Shown here: positions 34,147 through 45,639 of the stretch, piece after piece | Numbering within the stretch: position 1 is the first letter of the stretch | Layout of the letters: each line of letters starts with the position of its first letter | Assembly: GCA_951217055.1 (NCBI GenBank) | Contig: OX578276.1 | Coordinates: 35,860,205 to 35,924,204 of the forward strand | DNA from: Gerris lacustris | Taxonomy: Eukaryota; Arthropoda; Insecta; Hemiptera; Gerridae | DNA length: 64,000 bases | Reading direction: 5' to 3' | The notes under the pieces: generated by a model | The model's input: only the letters and a program-made list of their open reading frames with translations | What the model was told of the DNA's origin: nothing | The model's database searches: none | Position numbers and translations under genes: made by a program

Positions 34147-34850
34147 TCAAGTGTTTCCCTCCATTGGGTATATTCCGTTCTTGTCTATCAAATTCCAAAG
34201 ATACTTAAATTCTTCTTTCATAGAATGTGCATTTACTCCATTAGGACGGTGATTGCCCATTAAAATTGATACTCTTCGTCCTAACAATAGTTCCGCAGGA
34301 AATCCTGTTGTCTGCTGTGGAACATTTCTATAACTTAGCAGGAAAGATTGTAAGGCTAAATTTGCATCTTTCCCATCTTGTCTGCAACTCGAAAATCTTA
34401 TTTTGAATGTTTTCACAGTTCGTTCCGCTAAGCTATTAGTTTTTGGGTGGTAAGGTGTTGTTTTGACGTGTTTAATATTATTATTTTTGCAAAACACTTC
34501 AAACTCTCTACCTGTTAGCTGAGATCTATTGTCCGTCACTATTTTAGACGGTACTCCAAACCTACATAACCACTCTCTTAGTCTGTTTATTATAGCGGAT
34601 GCTTTAATCTTTATCATTTTTGCTATTTCTATCCGCTTAGACAATGCATCAATCAACACTAGCCACTGATGCCCTTCAAATGGTCCATGTAAAATCGAGA
34701 TGCACTTCCTCCCAAGGACGACTTGGTACATTCCAAGGATATAGTGGAACCTCCGCAATGTTATCTCGATGTTCTTGACAAGCCATAAATCCATGGACAA
34801 AATCCTCTACAGCCTTACTCAATTACTCATCCCTGGCTACCAAACGTATT
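34147..34850 (-). pseudogene. Gypsy integrase core
   Basis: It reads GPFEGHQWLVLIDALSKRIE, then FGVPSKIVTDNRSQLTGREF and HPKTNSLAERTVKTFK. This is the rve core with its D..D..E acids recognisable (LIDALSK, VTDN, LAERTV). Further upstream on the strand WEEVHLDF is in another frame. At the end (34140-34230) a duplicated RT scrap EEFKYLWNLIDKNGIYPME is fused in frame, repeated from 35660-35740. Confidence 0.88.
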
Positions 34851-35149
34851 ATCTAGCTAAAGCCCGCGTGTGAAGCGCGTTTACTGTTGAGGTCTTCCTC
34901 CTTAACTTGTTTGGAACAATTATTTTTTCCAACCATTTCAGTTCTCTGGAGTTCACCTAGGTCTCCTTCCAGTTTTTTGTTCGGCTATCCATTTTCTATA
35001 TACACATTTCTCCATCTTTTCTTCTTTGAAGTGGTATCCGTGACAATGCATATGCACATACATTTTCAGCCCCCTCTCTGTATTGAATTTTATATTGGTA
35101 CCCAACTAAGCTTCAAAGCCTATCTAACCAACCTGCCATTAGTAATGTT

Positions 35150-36060
35150 TGACAAATCCCGTTTACTCCCGAAAATTCTTTCTAGTGGTTTATGATCAGT
35201 ATCAAGTACAAACGCCCTTCCGTAAATATACTGGTGAAATTTTGATACTCCATAGACTAATGCCAATGCCTCTCAGTCTATGGGTGCATACCTTTGTTGT
35301 GCTGCATTCAATACTATCGATGGAAACGCTACAGGTCGCTCTGATCCCGCTGCCATCATATGTACACGTACACCGCTCCCAACCCATTTTCTATGCATCG
35401 TAAACCACCTTGACCGGTTTGTTTAAATCAAATCGCATGGTACCGGAATATCTTTACTTGTAATAATATCTTTGATTATTTCAAAACATTCCTCTTTTGC
35501 TTCAGTCCACTTCCACTGCGTTCCTTTTTTCAAAAATTGATGTAAAACTTTGCACTGTCCAAGCAGATTAGGTGCAAATCGTGAATAATAATTAACCAAC
35601 GCCAGAAATGACTTCTGTTGTTACACCTTGCTTGGAGCCGAAGCTTTTTTATTGCTTCTATATTCTCATCCATAGGGTGTATTCCGTTCTTGTCTATCAA
35701 ATACCAAAGATACTTAAATTCTATTTTATAGAATGTGCATTTACTCCATTCTACCCATAAACCTCTTTCTTTAAGCCTTCTCATTACTTCTTCTCCTGTT
35801 ATAATATGTGTTTCTCTAGTTGGACCTGTGATTATAACGTCATCTAACATTTGGAAGATCCCCTAACACTTCCTCCATGTAGCTCTGAAAAATTCCGGGT
35901 GGCAGTTGAGATTCCAAATGGCATTGTAGAGTAGGCATAGTAACCATTGTGTGTGACAATTATAAGGAACTGTTTAGAGTTTTCGCCCACCTCAATTTGC
36001 AAATACGTATTGTTCAGATCAATTACAGTAAACCTTGTGTATTTTTAATTTTATTTATAC
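35150..36060 (-). pseudogene. Gypsy reverse transcriptase and RNase H, broken
   Basis: At about 36020-35860 DLNNTYLQIEVGENSK and YYAYSTMPFGIS are RT palm motifs. At 35850-35640, MLDDVIITGPTRETH corresponds to the YLDD box, with Met replacing the first Tyr, and FKYLWYLIDKNGIHP follows. RNase H pieces lie at 35520-35160 (YGVSKFHQYIYGRAFVLDTD). Several frameshifts make it inactive. Confidence 0.85.
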
Positions 36061-36739
36061 CTTTATCATTACCTCTAGTTCCTACCTCTTGTACCTTGGT
36101 CTGGGCTTTTTCCATGGTATCAGCTAGATCCAGTACTGTTTTAAAATTCACCCGTATCCCCTGATCCCTGATTATTGGGTATCCCTGATGTTTGGTGCCC
36201 TCAGGGCACCTTTGTCTAATTTTAATCTCCAACTTTGTACTCTTACACCCCGCCCCAAACCTATTTCTGAGTCTTACGTCTGTAGTTTTAGCCGAGTATT
36301 TGCAAGGTTTACTTAACTCTCTTAACCCATCTGCAAATTGAGTTAATGACTTCGACGTTTTCCTCTCAGCCCTTTCAGACTGAATGCGTGCTGCAAATAT
36401 CGTCCTTTCTTGTTGATAAATTGATAGGAATTCCTTCTTTATTTCATCTAAATGACATTCATCTAATGATAACGGAGTCATATGATTTCCGATTGCTCTC
36501 AATAGTGTAGGGCCAACATATTATGCTAGTAATAGGTCTTTTCTGGCATCATTGAGATCGTCAGCATCCCCACCTAACCCTTTGCCCCTTCACATTCACT
36601 CGAACTGTTCGAGATATTATTCCCAAAGTGTTAACTTATCATATTCACGAAAAGAAAATTTTGACATTTTTGTTGAAATGTCATTTAAATTTACCTCTTC
36701 CGCATCCTCCTCTCTTACAACTTGCCGTCGTCTTGGCAT
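36023..36739 (-). pseudogene. Gypsy gag
   Basis: ATG at 36739 begins MPRRRQVVREEDAEE, broken by stops near 36610. The frame from 36502 continues MTPLSLDECHLDEIKKEFLS, then KTSKSLTQFADGLRELSKPC. This is like capsid regions of insect Gypsy elements. It runs into pol-like sequence at 36050. RT follows closely, with protease not recognised. Confidence 0.65.
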
Positions 36740-36829
36740 GTTTAGTTCTGCACTACTATAATAAGGATCTCATATTCTACAAATAGTTATAATTAATATA
36801 TCAAATTATGACTCATAATAAATAATGAC

Positions 36830-37045
36830 ATTAAGTGTCATTACAATCTTGGATGAGCCACAATCTTGTCTTGCGAGACAATCTGTCTGTTCATTATCCT
36901 CTGCTCTTTTATGTCCTGGAACCCACTGCACTTGTACCTCATTTTTTCCAGAAATAACTTCTAAAAGAGTTTGTTTGGACTCTGAGACCAATTTGGAAGT
37001 GCATTTGGGTTGTCAGAGCCTTGATTGCTGCCTGAATGTCAGAAC

Positions 37046-37139
<94 letters not shown>

Positions 37140-37430
37140 GTCTATTTTGGTTCTGCATGTTACTCATAATGGTTCGGTACATGCTAGGATATGATGGATT
37201 TCTGACTGAAACACTAGAACCTGTCTTTCAAGACTTATGCTTTCCTCATGTCTTGGATCTACACGGTAGATCCCCGCTCCTGAAAACTTCTCAATCCGTG
37301 ATCCATCTGTGTACCAACCGTTTTTCCCCGTGGAAGGAATGTTTGTCCTGTTTTCCTCCCAATCCTTTATCGTAGATAGGGAGAACCCTAAGAGTTCTTA
37401 AATTGCCATCTGGCAGTGCAATAATCTTGA
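36830..37430 (-). pseudogene. LINE RNase H domain interrupted by (TA)n
   Basis: It reads WYTDGS near 37310, SGAGIYRVDPRHEE near 37270 and VQWVPGHKRAEDNEQTD near 36905. These are the first Asp, the glycine turn and the final VPGH...N..AD motif of RNase H in I/R1-type LINEs. The TA tract at 37050-37135 sits in the middle. Confidence 0.8.
37050..37135. repeat. (TA)n microsatellite
   Basis: About 86 bp of TA dinucleotides within a LINE RNase H remnant. Confidence 0.97.
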
Positions 37431-37550
37431 ATCATTAAAGGAGAAGGGCATCATTCTGCTAAAAGATCCTATGCCCAACTAATTTGAAGACGAAACCAGC
37501 ATAAGATCTTGTATCTGTGTGACTTCCACCCTATGTGCGATATCAGACCG

Positions 37551-37765
37551 TCATTTAATTACCCTATTTAGTAAGCAGCCCATATACGCTTGATATGGGT
37601 AAGTATCTAGGTTTTTAACTTTTACTTTTTGTAAATGACAACCTGGAGCCATCAGTGTCTGACATGATTTGAAGTGCTTTATGCCAAATTTCTCTAAAAC
37701 TTGTTCTATGTATCTTTGCTGATCAATAAAAATAGCGTTTTCTGTTTTTGTAATTCTCATACCAA
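37551..37765 (-). pseudogene. Copia RT fragment (copy B)
   Basis: Reads ENAIFIDQQRYIEQVLEKFG, a Ty1/Copia reverse-transcriptase stretch. It is open here over 69 codons, whereas the copy at 240-430 has stops. Confidence 0.8.
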
Positions 37766-38074
37766 GTATTTGGTTAGCAGAACGTAAACCTTTTTTTATA
37801 ACATCCTATATTTTTTTTTTAACTAGCAATTAGCCTCATTAAGACTCGGTCACTACCAAGTTTCAAACAGTCTAAATTTTTTTAAAAATATTTATCTAAG
37901 CGTGAATATACACATAGCTGTTATAAAATCTCACGAACAAGACTATTAATTTAAAAAATCTCACGCACTTGACCATAACTCAATGAAATCTCATGCATGT
38001 GTCTATAACTCAAATAAATCTCATCCGTGATTCTATATCACTAGCAAATGTTGATTGATTTGAGTTGTTAGTAC

Positions 38075-38233
38075 CGTAGCGAATGCTTTGTAGTTGGGGG
38101 TTATAGTAATGAAGGCTCCACTAAGTGTAGGAGGGTGTAATGTCCTGGCTAGCATGATCCTCAGAGTCCTCTTCATATCTGCAGGCCAATCGTACCAGTT
38201 AGTGAAGTACAGCTCCTCCCTCACCTTCTCACC
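38075..38233 (-). CDS. Odorant receptor, exon 4 (copy B; TM7 region)
   Basis: This is the second copy of the exon at 751-909. It is 159 nt with acceptor ttgtcag|GGT and donor ACG|gtacta, phase 0 at both ends. By hand it differs at about 8 bases and three residues (E to A in WPED, HE to YK near TM7). All OR family positions are kept, and there is no stop or frameshift, so this is likely part of a second functional or recently functional OR. It pairs with exon 3 at 47250-47354. Matching exons 1, 2 and 5 were not seen in the window. Confidence 0.88.
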
Positions 38234-38299
38234 CTGACAACATATCAATTACAAGTACACAGAATATCAGTTTAATTTGTATATAAATAAAAAATTGTA

Positions 38300-39220
38300 T
38301 AAAAAGGTTTTAAGTAACTTTATACAAAGTGGTTGCAAAAAAAAAAATCATATTAATAAATGGCACCCATCAGCTATAAATGTAATGACACAAAATTGCT
38401 TGAAATCATAAAATGCTTCAACATATGTGTACTATTTAAATAAGTAAAAATAATAAATAAATATAAAATTCAAATACAATTACAATACAAAACGTATTCA
38501 TCCAAAATTAAAGCTTTAACCTTAAGTATATTAAGAATAAAATTAAAAAAATATTTACAGCCAGTTTCGTGGAAGTAACACTAGTTATTGAGGCCAGATT
38601 AGTTTCATCGAAATACTCGCTACTGACCAAATTTAGGGGGAAATAGGTGTCTCTATGGGGTTTATAAAAATGACATCTTTACATTATGAGACCTAAGGTC
38701 TCTGCCTCATGAATATTGCAGACAGTGAAAAGCATATCTGTTTGTGAAGAATTCCTTTGATCGCAATGACAAGCACAGGCTCTCTATGGGTACAGCTGAC
38801 AGAATTTAAAGAGGTATGTTAGCGTCAAATAAAACCGAAAATGTTACCGTCAAATAAAACACAGTGAAAAAGTCTATGCAAACCTTACGCTATATTTATT
38901 AGCATTGTAGGAGACCAACAGTTGTCTATTTTATATTTTACCTTATTGTATACTGTATTATTTTCTGTTAACAATGACACTATTTAGCACAACATTTCTT
39001 TAAATCAACACAACAATTTCATCAACTTAAAAATATTTTCAGCAATGAAATTTGTTTACAAGTAACGTAAAAGATTGTCAATTGGTATAACCTCGATGCA
39101 ACCTCCTTAACTTTATTCTTTGCATTCAGAAAAGGCATTACTCTTCTTGCTTGTGCTGGATACAACGAGCTTGAATGGATTAGCGATGGAATACAGATGT
39201 ATATATCATAATTTTATCTG
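38300..39220. other. Non-coding, no gene seen
   Basis: AT-rich. The phrase gacaagcacaggctctctatgggtac near 38770 recurs at 42053 (with agctctcgatgggt), marking a dispersed repeat. Confidence 0.5.
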
Positions 39221-39224
39221 ATTA

Positions 39225-40525
39225 CTGTGAAACCAACGGTTTAATAGTAAATACCAATAAAACCAAAGTCATGATATTCCACAAGGGTAGGGCAAAGAAA
39301 CACACACCAACTTTCAAGTATAGAGGTGAAGATATCGTTACTTCTTTAGATTGTTACTCCCCTATGCTGTTTTAGAATATAAATGACTTTGACTAAATGG
39401 TACTTCTTTAGATGGTTACTCCCCTGTGTTTTTTTTAGAATGTAAATGACTTTGACTAAATAACTATTAAGCCAAGGGGATGCTTAGTCCAATGCACTTT
39501 GGGACAAAGGAATATCACAGTTATGTTTTATAAGGGGAGTAACCATCTAAAGAAGAATACTCTGTATACCTTCTTTAGATGGTTACTCCCCTTTGTTTTC
39601 TTGATAAGGGGAGTAACCATCTAAAGAAGTGCCGACTAAATAACTATTAAGACAAAGGGATGTTTAGTCCAATGTACTTTGGGACAAAGGAATATCTCAC
39701 TTCTGTTTTATAAGGGGAGTAACAGTCTAAAGAAGAACATTCCGTACACCTTCTTTAGATTTCTGTTTTTTTTTTGTTTTTTTTGTAAGGGGAGTAACAA
39801 TCTAAAGAAGTGCCACGATATCAAAAGTGGTGAAGCAGTACTCTTATCTAGGAGTTATTTTCTCCGCGACGGGAACTTTTAACAGTACTGCAACCGCTGC
39901 TATATCTAAAGGTAACATTGCAACAGCTACTGCTTACTCCCTATTGAACAATATGAAGTATAATGCCTGGAAGCCCAAAATGCGTTTAATGAACTCAATA
40001 GTTCTTAATGTGGTTCTCTATGGTGCTGCAATCTGGTGCCTTAAACATTATAACGATGTAGAAAGGTGTCAAATAAACTTTCTTTGAAAATTACTATCCC
40101 TGCCTAAATGTGTTCCTAGCTTTGCCGTAAGAACTGAAACCGGTATTCTTCCAATTTCAGTTACAATTTTTAAATTATGTCTGGATTGACTACTCAAGAT
40201 CCTCGATATGATGATAGATATGAACGAGCATGCTTTGACAGACTTTAGTCCTTATGAAAGACGGAAACACACATGCAGTATAACTGGGCAGCCCAGATGA
40301 AGCATTTTTTTATAAGTTGCAATGCCTTGGACACGTGGAATAGTATTGACAGAGAAAGGCTTAGTTTAGAGTATAATGTTTTAATTAGCAGATATCCTAA
40401 TGTGGTTCAACGTGGAGACTTAAGAAATAGATTAATTCATCCTTTTCTCTTAGAAATAGTTCACAAAGCTTCGAAAACAACTATTTTTGGTAATAAAAAA
40501 TGTATTAACGTTTTAACAAAATAAA
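39225..40525 (+). pseudogene. LINE RT/C-terminal region, interrupted
   Basis: The part before the MITE cluster reads GLIVNTNKTKVMIFHKG (39237-39290), the RT thumb start in Jockey/R1-like LINEs. After the cluster, YSYLGVIFSATGTF...LLNNMKYNAW and LNVVLYGAAIWC (39840-40085) continue it. The downstream frame 40273-40524 (YNWAAQMKHFFIS, DALDTW) is also typical. A stop near 40084 and the insertions inactivate it. The C-terminal zinc finger is at 41100-41345. Confidence 0.78.
39343..39812. mobile_element. Cluster of nested palindromic MITE units
   Basis: At least six copies of CTTCTTTAGATGGTTACTCC or its complement occur within 470 bp. One is a near-perfect hairpin at about 39535-39594. They flank bodies with TTTAGTCCAATG..CTTTGGGACAAAGG. 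The unit appears to have inserted into itself repeatedly. Relatives are at 26830-27175. Confidence 0.85.
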
Positions 40526-40639
40526 TTGAATTGACATTTTTTTCTTTCAAAACAAATATTAAGACCTGCGTTTCTTTTTAAGCCAGTGTAAATTAAAATG
40601 TTACCAGATTTTAACACTTCCTCTCACAGGTTGTATTTG

Positions 40640-41070
40640 TTACTCTTCAATAAACTCCCCAGCTCCTAGGTCTGGTAGGAGTCGCCGGAGATACGTGGCC
40701 TCCTTGGTTGCATTCGCTAGAGCGATGTATTCCGCTTCTGTGCTTGAGAGTGCGACGACAGTCTGTTTTTTCGACTCCCAAGACACAGCAGCTCCAGCCA
40801 AGGTAAATACGTAGCCACCGTACGATTTTCTGTCTGTAGACTGCCCAGCCCAGTCGGCGTCCGCCATTCCTTCAAGAGGCTTCCCAGTTTTCCTGAAGTG
40901 CATACCTACATCTCTTGTTGTTGAGGTAATGGAGAACACGCTTCGCCGCATTCCAGTGATGCTTTTTAGGACAGCAATTAAACTGGCTGAGCATACTGAC
41001 TGTGAAGACGATATCTGGGCGGGTACAGGTAGCCAGATATAAAAGAGACCCGATCAATTGCACATATTTT
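40640..41070 (-). pseudogene. Copia RT end and RNase H fragment
   Basis: The frame from 41063 reads LIGSLLYLATCTRPDIVFTV, the end of Copia RT. It then shifts near 40900 to MADADWAGQSTDRKSYGGYV, then SWESKKQTVVALSSTEAEYI, the start of RNase H. It sits, in reverse orientation, inside the C-terminal part of a LINE. Confidence 0.9.
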
Positions 41071-41099
41071 CTTCCCCCACGCCCTCAGCTCTATCTAGA

Positions 41100-41345
41100 C
41101 TTCCCGCTACCAACTCATGAAATAAAAATTATAGCACAAATTCGATTAGTCAACAAATATTATTTTAAAGTTATTAATAAAAGCTATAAAATGATAATAG
41201 ATATTGAAGCGTGTAAATTTTGTAGTTTAGCCATAGAGGAATTCATACAACATTTACTCTATGAGTGGTGCCCAGGACTCTATAATCTAAGAGAAAAGCT
41301 TTTAACCAGTATTCCGGCCCATACTATCTCTGCTTCTTCTATCTA
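41100..41345 (+). pseudogene. LINE C-terminal zinc-finger piece
   Basis: LRLVNKYYFKV-like sequence then CKFCSLAIEEFIQHLLYEWC fits the CCHC end of Jockey/R1-like ORF2. It is in line with the LINE at 39225-40525, from which it is split by the Copia fragment. Confidence 0.65.
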
Positions 41346-42255
41346 ACTTTTATCTAATCCAACCATTTCTTCTGTCATGAAATTTAGTTCATTCTTTACA
41401 TCGCTAATGAAATTTACGGTATAAGTTAGTCTTGTTGTTTAAGGAGTGTAGAAGTCTGTTGTAGAAAATCGATATTGTTGTTGCTAATAAATTGAAGATA
41501 TGAGGTCAATACTGACAGTATCCACTGCAGCCAGAATCCGTTTTACCTGTGAAATCTTAATTCCTTCTCACCATGTTATTTAATACATAATCTAGGCGCT
41601 GAAAGCATTTTGATATTAGTCTCTTTAAGATCATAGATATAGTTGATAGAGTTAAGAGCTACTTTAAAAATTCTACCTGCTACAAAATCTAGATAAAACT
41701 CTTGTCTAATTAAGTAGAGTGGGATGTGTGACTGTAAAGAAAACAATTTTTTTTAAAAAATAACTGAGCACTCTCAAACTAGTCTAAATACCTTAGAGAT
41801 CATGCTGCATATAGTAATGCACTTATTATACTTGCGTTATAAACATGACAGACAGTCTGAAAAGAAACTGTCGATTGGGAGCGTTTGCTCAAGTCTCTCT
41901 AACTATTCCCGAGCAACTCTAGTTCTACTTGTCGGGCCCTAGAGTTTATGGTATCAATCAGAAGGGCCCGACTAAATCTGCGTATTCCAACTAATTCGGT
42001 TCAAGTGAGGTAGGATCGGTGGGGAGGTGGTGTGGTAAAGCCACGCCACCAGACAAGCACAAGCTCTCGATGGGTACAGCTGGTAGACAGCCGCGATACA
42101 GAACAAGCAGGCACTCCCGGTGGGTATAACAGCAAGGAGGGAAGATTGGAATGGTGAGAGGTAAGAAAGAAGACAAGGAAGAGAAGAGGGAGCCGCCTCC
42201 CTACACCCATGTAGAAGAGAGCTGTGGTGTGCAAGTCGGGACTCCATGACCGAGG
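41346..42255. other. Non-coding; GC-richer tail
   Basis: Positions 41972-42247 have three overlapping minus-strand frames in different phases, which argues against coding. The phrase near 42053 is shared with 38770, so a dispersed repeat is likely. Confidence 0.45.
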
Positions 42256-42268
42256 GTCCTACAAGGGT

Positions 42269-42616
42269 TGGGATATCGTATAAAATATTGATATTTTCGA
42301 TATATCGACTTCGAGTGGACCAACATCGATGTTAACCCAAAAATCGAAAGGAAATATCGATATCTTCGTTACATCGAAATATTGACATCGAGAACCTCTA
42401 ATCTAACCCAACGACAAAAAAAAGAAGAAAAAAGTTTGACGATTTTCCGACCTTTCTCTGTCTTCTGAGAGGGTTTATGTTCTTTTCGATTTTTTTATGT
42501 TTCTTCAGTAAAATATCAATTTTGATATATCAAAAGGTCAACATTGTTATAAAATATCGAAATTTCTGGGTCCGATATATGTATAGATATTTTCGATATC
42601 GATGTCCCAACCCTAG
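42269..42616. mobile_element. Foldback element with GGGTTGGGA ends
   Basis: It starts gggttgggatatcg and ends cgatgtcccaaccc. The arms are rich in ATATCGAT repeats on both sides. I could not fix a target duplication. Confidence 0.7.
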
Positions 42617-42619
42617 CCC

Positions 42620-43355
42620 CTACCTATCCCCCATGTACACACTGTTTTAGAAGATCAGATGAGCAATTTTTTATCAAGATCTGACTAAAACTGTAGATTT
42701 GTACAAAAGATAAACATATATACGTACTTTTGCATATAAAAACCGCCGCCTTATATCAAGGTAGCCGATTGAAAACCCCTATTTCTTAAGTTGTTTACGT
42801 CACAAAAACTACCTTCCAAACTTCAAGGATCTAGTGCTATTGGTTCCGGATATATCGGCAAATCGAATTTTGTGTATAAATGGAGTGAGTTGTGCCATCT
42901 TGAATCAAGATTGTAAAATTTATTCTTAGCGAGCACCTACGGGGTAAGAGAAACCTGCCTACATAATTTCATGGTCATTGGTCTAGTAGTATTAAGGCGG
43001 AGATACACAATACACATGCCTATAGCTTGAACAAAAACATCCCAGCTACTTGCACGTGGATATGTTAAATGGCATGCCTGTAGCTGGTAAACAAGCAGAT
43101 AAAAACTTAATAAAAAAATACGTGTGGTGTCGCGGGACACCAGGTAGGAACGAAGTTCCTTACATTTTTCATTAAATATAAATTATAAAACCACACTGCT
43201 AAGTACGTATACATTGCTAACTACTTATACATGGCGGAGTTAGAAATGAGACAAAATTAAAAGTAACGAACTGTTTGTATCTAGAATACTTAAGGGCAAA
43301 ATTAAAAGAAAATCATTATTTGTATCATTAAAGCAAGCGTCTTACTATAAATATA
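42620..43355. other. No gene recognised
   Basis: It includes the small palindrome gtgtcgcgggacac near 43127 and the phrase gaacgaagttcc, possibly a repeat end. The 67-codon minus frame at 42937-43140 lacks motifs. Confidence 0.45.
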
Positions 43356-43726
43356 TATTTAATTTAAATCAAATTATAATTATTATTAACTACGGGAAAC
43401 AGACAGTGAAAAATACACTCCTGTGCCGGGATTTGAACCACGGCCAGGAGTGTATTTTTCACTGTCTGTTTCCCGTAGTTAATAATAATTATAATTTGAT
43501 TTAAATTAAAAATTTAACTTTCCGTAGAATGAAAACTACCAAAAACTTAAAAATTGAATTTCGAATTGATTGTACAAGGTACAGGTACTAATTGAGTACT
43601 TTATAATTATAAGCGTTAATTCTTGATTTAGTTCTAATGTCATAAAATTTGACTGTCTAAATGTATATGAATATTGAAAGCTTGGATTCGGGACTAGTTA
43701 TCGATTACGGTAGTGAAAAATCATTC

Positions 43727-43799
43727 TCCTGCGTAGCTTAGATGGAAAAGCGCTATACTGGAAATATAGAGGCCCGTGGTTCAAATCCCGGCACAGGAG
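43727..43799 (+). tRNA. tRNA-like sequence 1 (pseudo-tRNA or SINE head)
   Basis: 73 nt. Acceptor TCCTGCG pairs with CACAGGA with one mismatch. D arm is GCTT/AAGC-like, and the anticodon stem CTATA/TATAG has loop CTGGAAA, giving anticodon GGA. A box TAGCTTAGATGG and B box GGTTCAAATCC are kept. The T stem is faulty (CGTGG against CCCGG), and GGA would mean serine, yet no long variable arm exists. A functional tRNA is therefore doubtful. Confidence 0.5.
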
Positions 43800-44075
43800 T
43801 GTATTTTTCACTGTCTGTTTCCCGTAGTTAATAATAATTATAATTTGATTTAAATTAAAAATTTAACTTTCCGTAGAATGAAAACTACCAAAAACTTAAA
43901 AATTGAATTTCGAATTGATTGTACAAGGTAGAGGTACTAATTGAGTACTTTATAATTATAAGCGTTAATTCTTGATTTAGTTCTAATGTCATAAAATTTG
44001 ACTGTCTAAATGTATATGAATATTGAAAGCTTGGATTCGGGACTAGTTATCGATTACGGTAGTGAAAAATCATTC

Positions 44076-44148
44076 TCCTGCGTAGCTTAGATGGAAGAGC
44101 GCTATACTGGAAATATAGAGGCCCGTGGTTCAAATCCCGGCACAGGAG
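44076..44148 (+). tRNA. tRNA-like sequence 2 (pseudo-tRNA or SINE head)
   Basis: Same as the copy at 43727-43799 except one base in the D arm (GAAGAGC here, GAAAAGC there), so this one has the better D stem. Anticodon loop, B box and faulty T stem are unchanged. Confidence 0.5.
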
Positions 44149-44239
44149 TGTATTTTTCACTGTCTGTTTCCCGTAGTTAATAATAATTATAATTTGATTT
44201 AAATTAAAAATTTAACTTTCCGTAGAATGAAAACTACCG

Positions 44240-45029
44240 AATTATAAATATATACTGAATATAAGAAAAAAGTTGATCATGATGAGTTTATAGTTAAAGA
44301 GTATTGATGGATTCTATCTTTTATTTTTTATCTTAATCTATATTTTCTAGTAAATCTTCGTTTAGCTTTGGGGTCGCCTCGCCCCCCCCCCCCCCCCCTC
44401 CTAGCGGCCAGTGTTGCCAGGTTCGGCTAGGTTAAGGTGCTTTCCCCCCTCCATCGTCAGTCTCCGCCAGCCAGGACGTTGGAACGGATGGGAACCGCCA
44501 CATAGATCCACCGCCACACCGCTTTTAGTATAATAGCTACTTTGTAAAAAACGCCAATTTATAACTACGTCTACACCCCGGCTGGGGTCTTCGTTGCAGT
44601 CAAAAGTATCTCCGTTTTTCCGTTTTCTCCGACGTAAAGCAGGCGAGACTCCTCTACAAGGGTATGAACTTTTATTGCTAAACTTTTGATTTATTTTAAG
44701 GGGCGCTCTATCTAAATTATATATTATATTATACATTTAAACTACAGTCCATCTTTGCCGCCTTCTTTTCTTTATTTTACCGGCTGCTAATGAATTAGCT
44801 GCAAGGTGATAAAAGCATCACCCCAGCAATCTTCCAAGTATGTTTGTTAAAGGGTTTTGGATTTAAATAGGACTGTTTTCTACCTACCCGGCCCATTAAT
44901 TTAAAATATTATAAAATATACCTATCTCTTCCCTACTCTAAAGAATGCAATTTTACATGCCTGTTTCAATAGTTCTTTAGACAATGTGTAAGAAGTTTTA
45001 GTGGCTGTATGGTAAAGCTTACCAATGCC

Positions 45030-45061
<32 letters not shown>

Positions 45062-45635
45062 TATTAAAATCGTTGTACATTAGAACGGAAGATATCGGTA
45101 AAAACGTTGTTTTCCTTATTTTAAACGTTTGGGTCCACTTTAATAAATGTAGCGATCTTTATAACTTCATAACCGTGTCGGTGTTCGTTTTACTAAAAAA
45201 AATATTTCAAAAAGTTGTTTGACTCATGAAATAGATGAAGTTAGAATTTTTTCTTAAATTAAGTACGCAGTATTATAATAATATATACCTAATAAATTGA
45301 AATAAAGTGACATTTTGACATATAACAAATATAAACAAAACAAGTCAAGGACCAGGCTTCCTTAATAACATTTTTTCCCGTCTTTTTGAAGCTTACGTTT
45401 ACGCGAGCGTTGCGCGTGAACGCTTGGGCGGATAACGTTGTCCAACAAACTCATCCTGGGCATTGGTAAAATTAACAAGTGTACCTAATTTCAACTAACA
45501 CGGTCATCTTTTACTCAAGTTATCATCATCGGTAGATTTCGTGACGGTTGGTTTTGTGACGGTGATTTTAGTCGTTTTTTTCGGATTCACTCCCGGGCTC
45601 CAGAACGTGCCATAAGGAACTTCGTCCCAAAAATA
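44240..45635. other. Non-coding with homopolymers
   Basis: Contains poly-C at about 44382-44398 and poly-A at about 45029-45057. GC-richer DNA at 44400-44660 has a 111-codon minus frame without recognisable motifs. Confidence 0.45.
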
Positions 45636-45639
45636 ATAT

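Larger units (their letters stand above)
37343..38295. repeat. Duplicated segment, first block (copy B of 1-960)
   Basis: Near-identical to 1-960 with scattered substitutions and small indels. It contains the Copia/LINE scrap and OR exon 4. This fixes the left end of the duplication beyond the window start. Confidence 0.92.
43362..44238. repeat. 349-bp tandem repeat carrying tRNA-like cassettes, with an inverted partial copy
   Basis: Two full units have a period of 349 bp, measured from tRNA-like starts at 43727 and 44076, and are almost identical. At 43362-43440 the unit end appears inverted, so gtgccgggatttgaacca faces the first direct unit. The body (aaatttaactttccgtag...) recurs at 56305-56350. 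It looks like a tRNA-headed SINE or an amplified tRNA pseudogene. Confidence 0.88.

Noticed and set aside
37025..37375. Frames with long Tyr-Ile runs
   Set aside because: Translation of the (TA)n microsatellite.
41972..42247. Three overlapping minus-strand frames
   Set aside because: All three phases open at once signals low stop density from composition, not coding.
43727..44148. Functional tRNA-Ser(GGA) genes
   Set aside because: T stem does not pair, no long variable arm, and embedded in a tandem repeat; kept only as tRNA-like.
45025..45222. Frame starting with a poly-lysine run
   Set aside because: Produced by a poly-A tract; no protein-like remainder.
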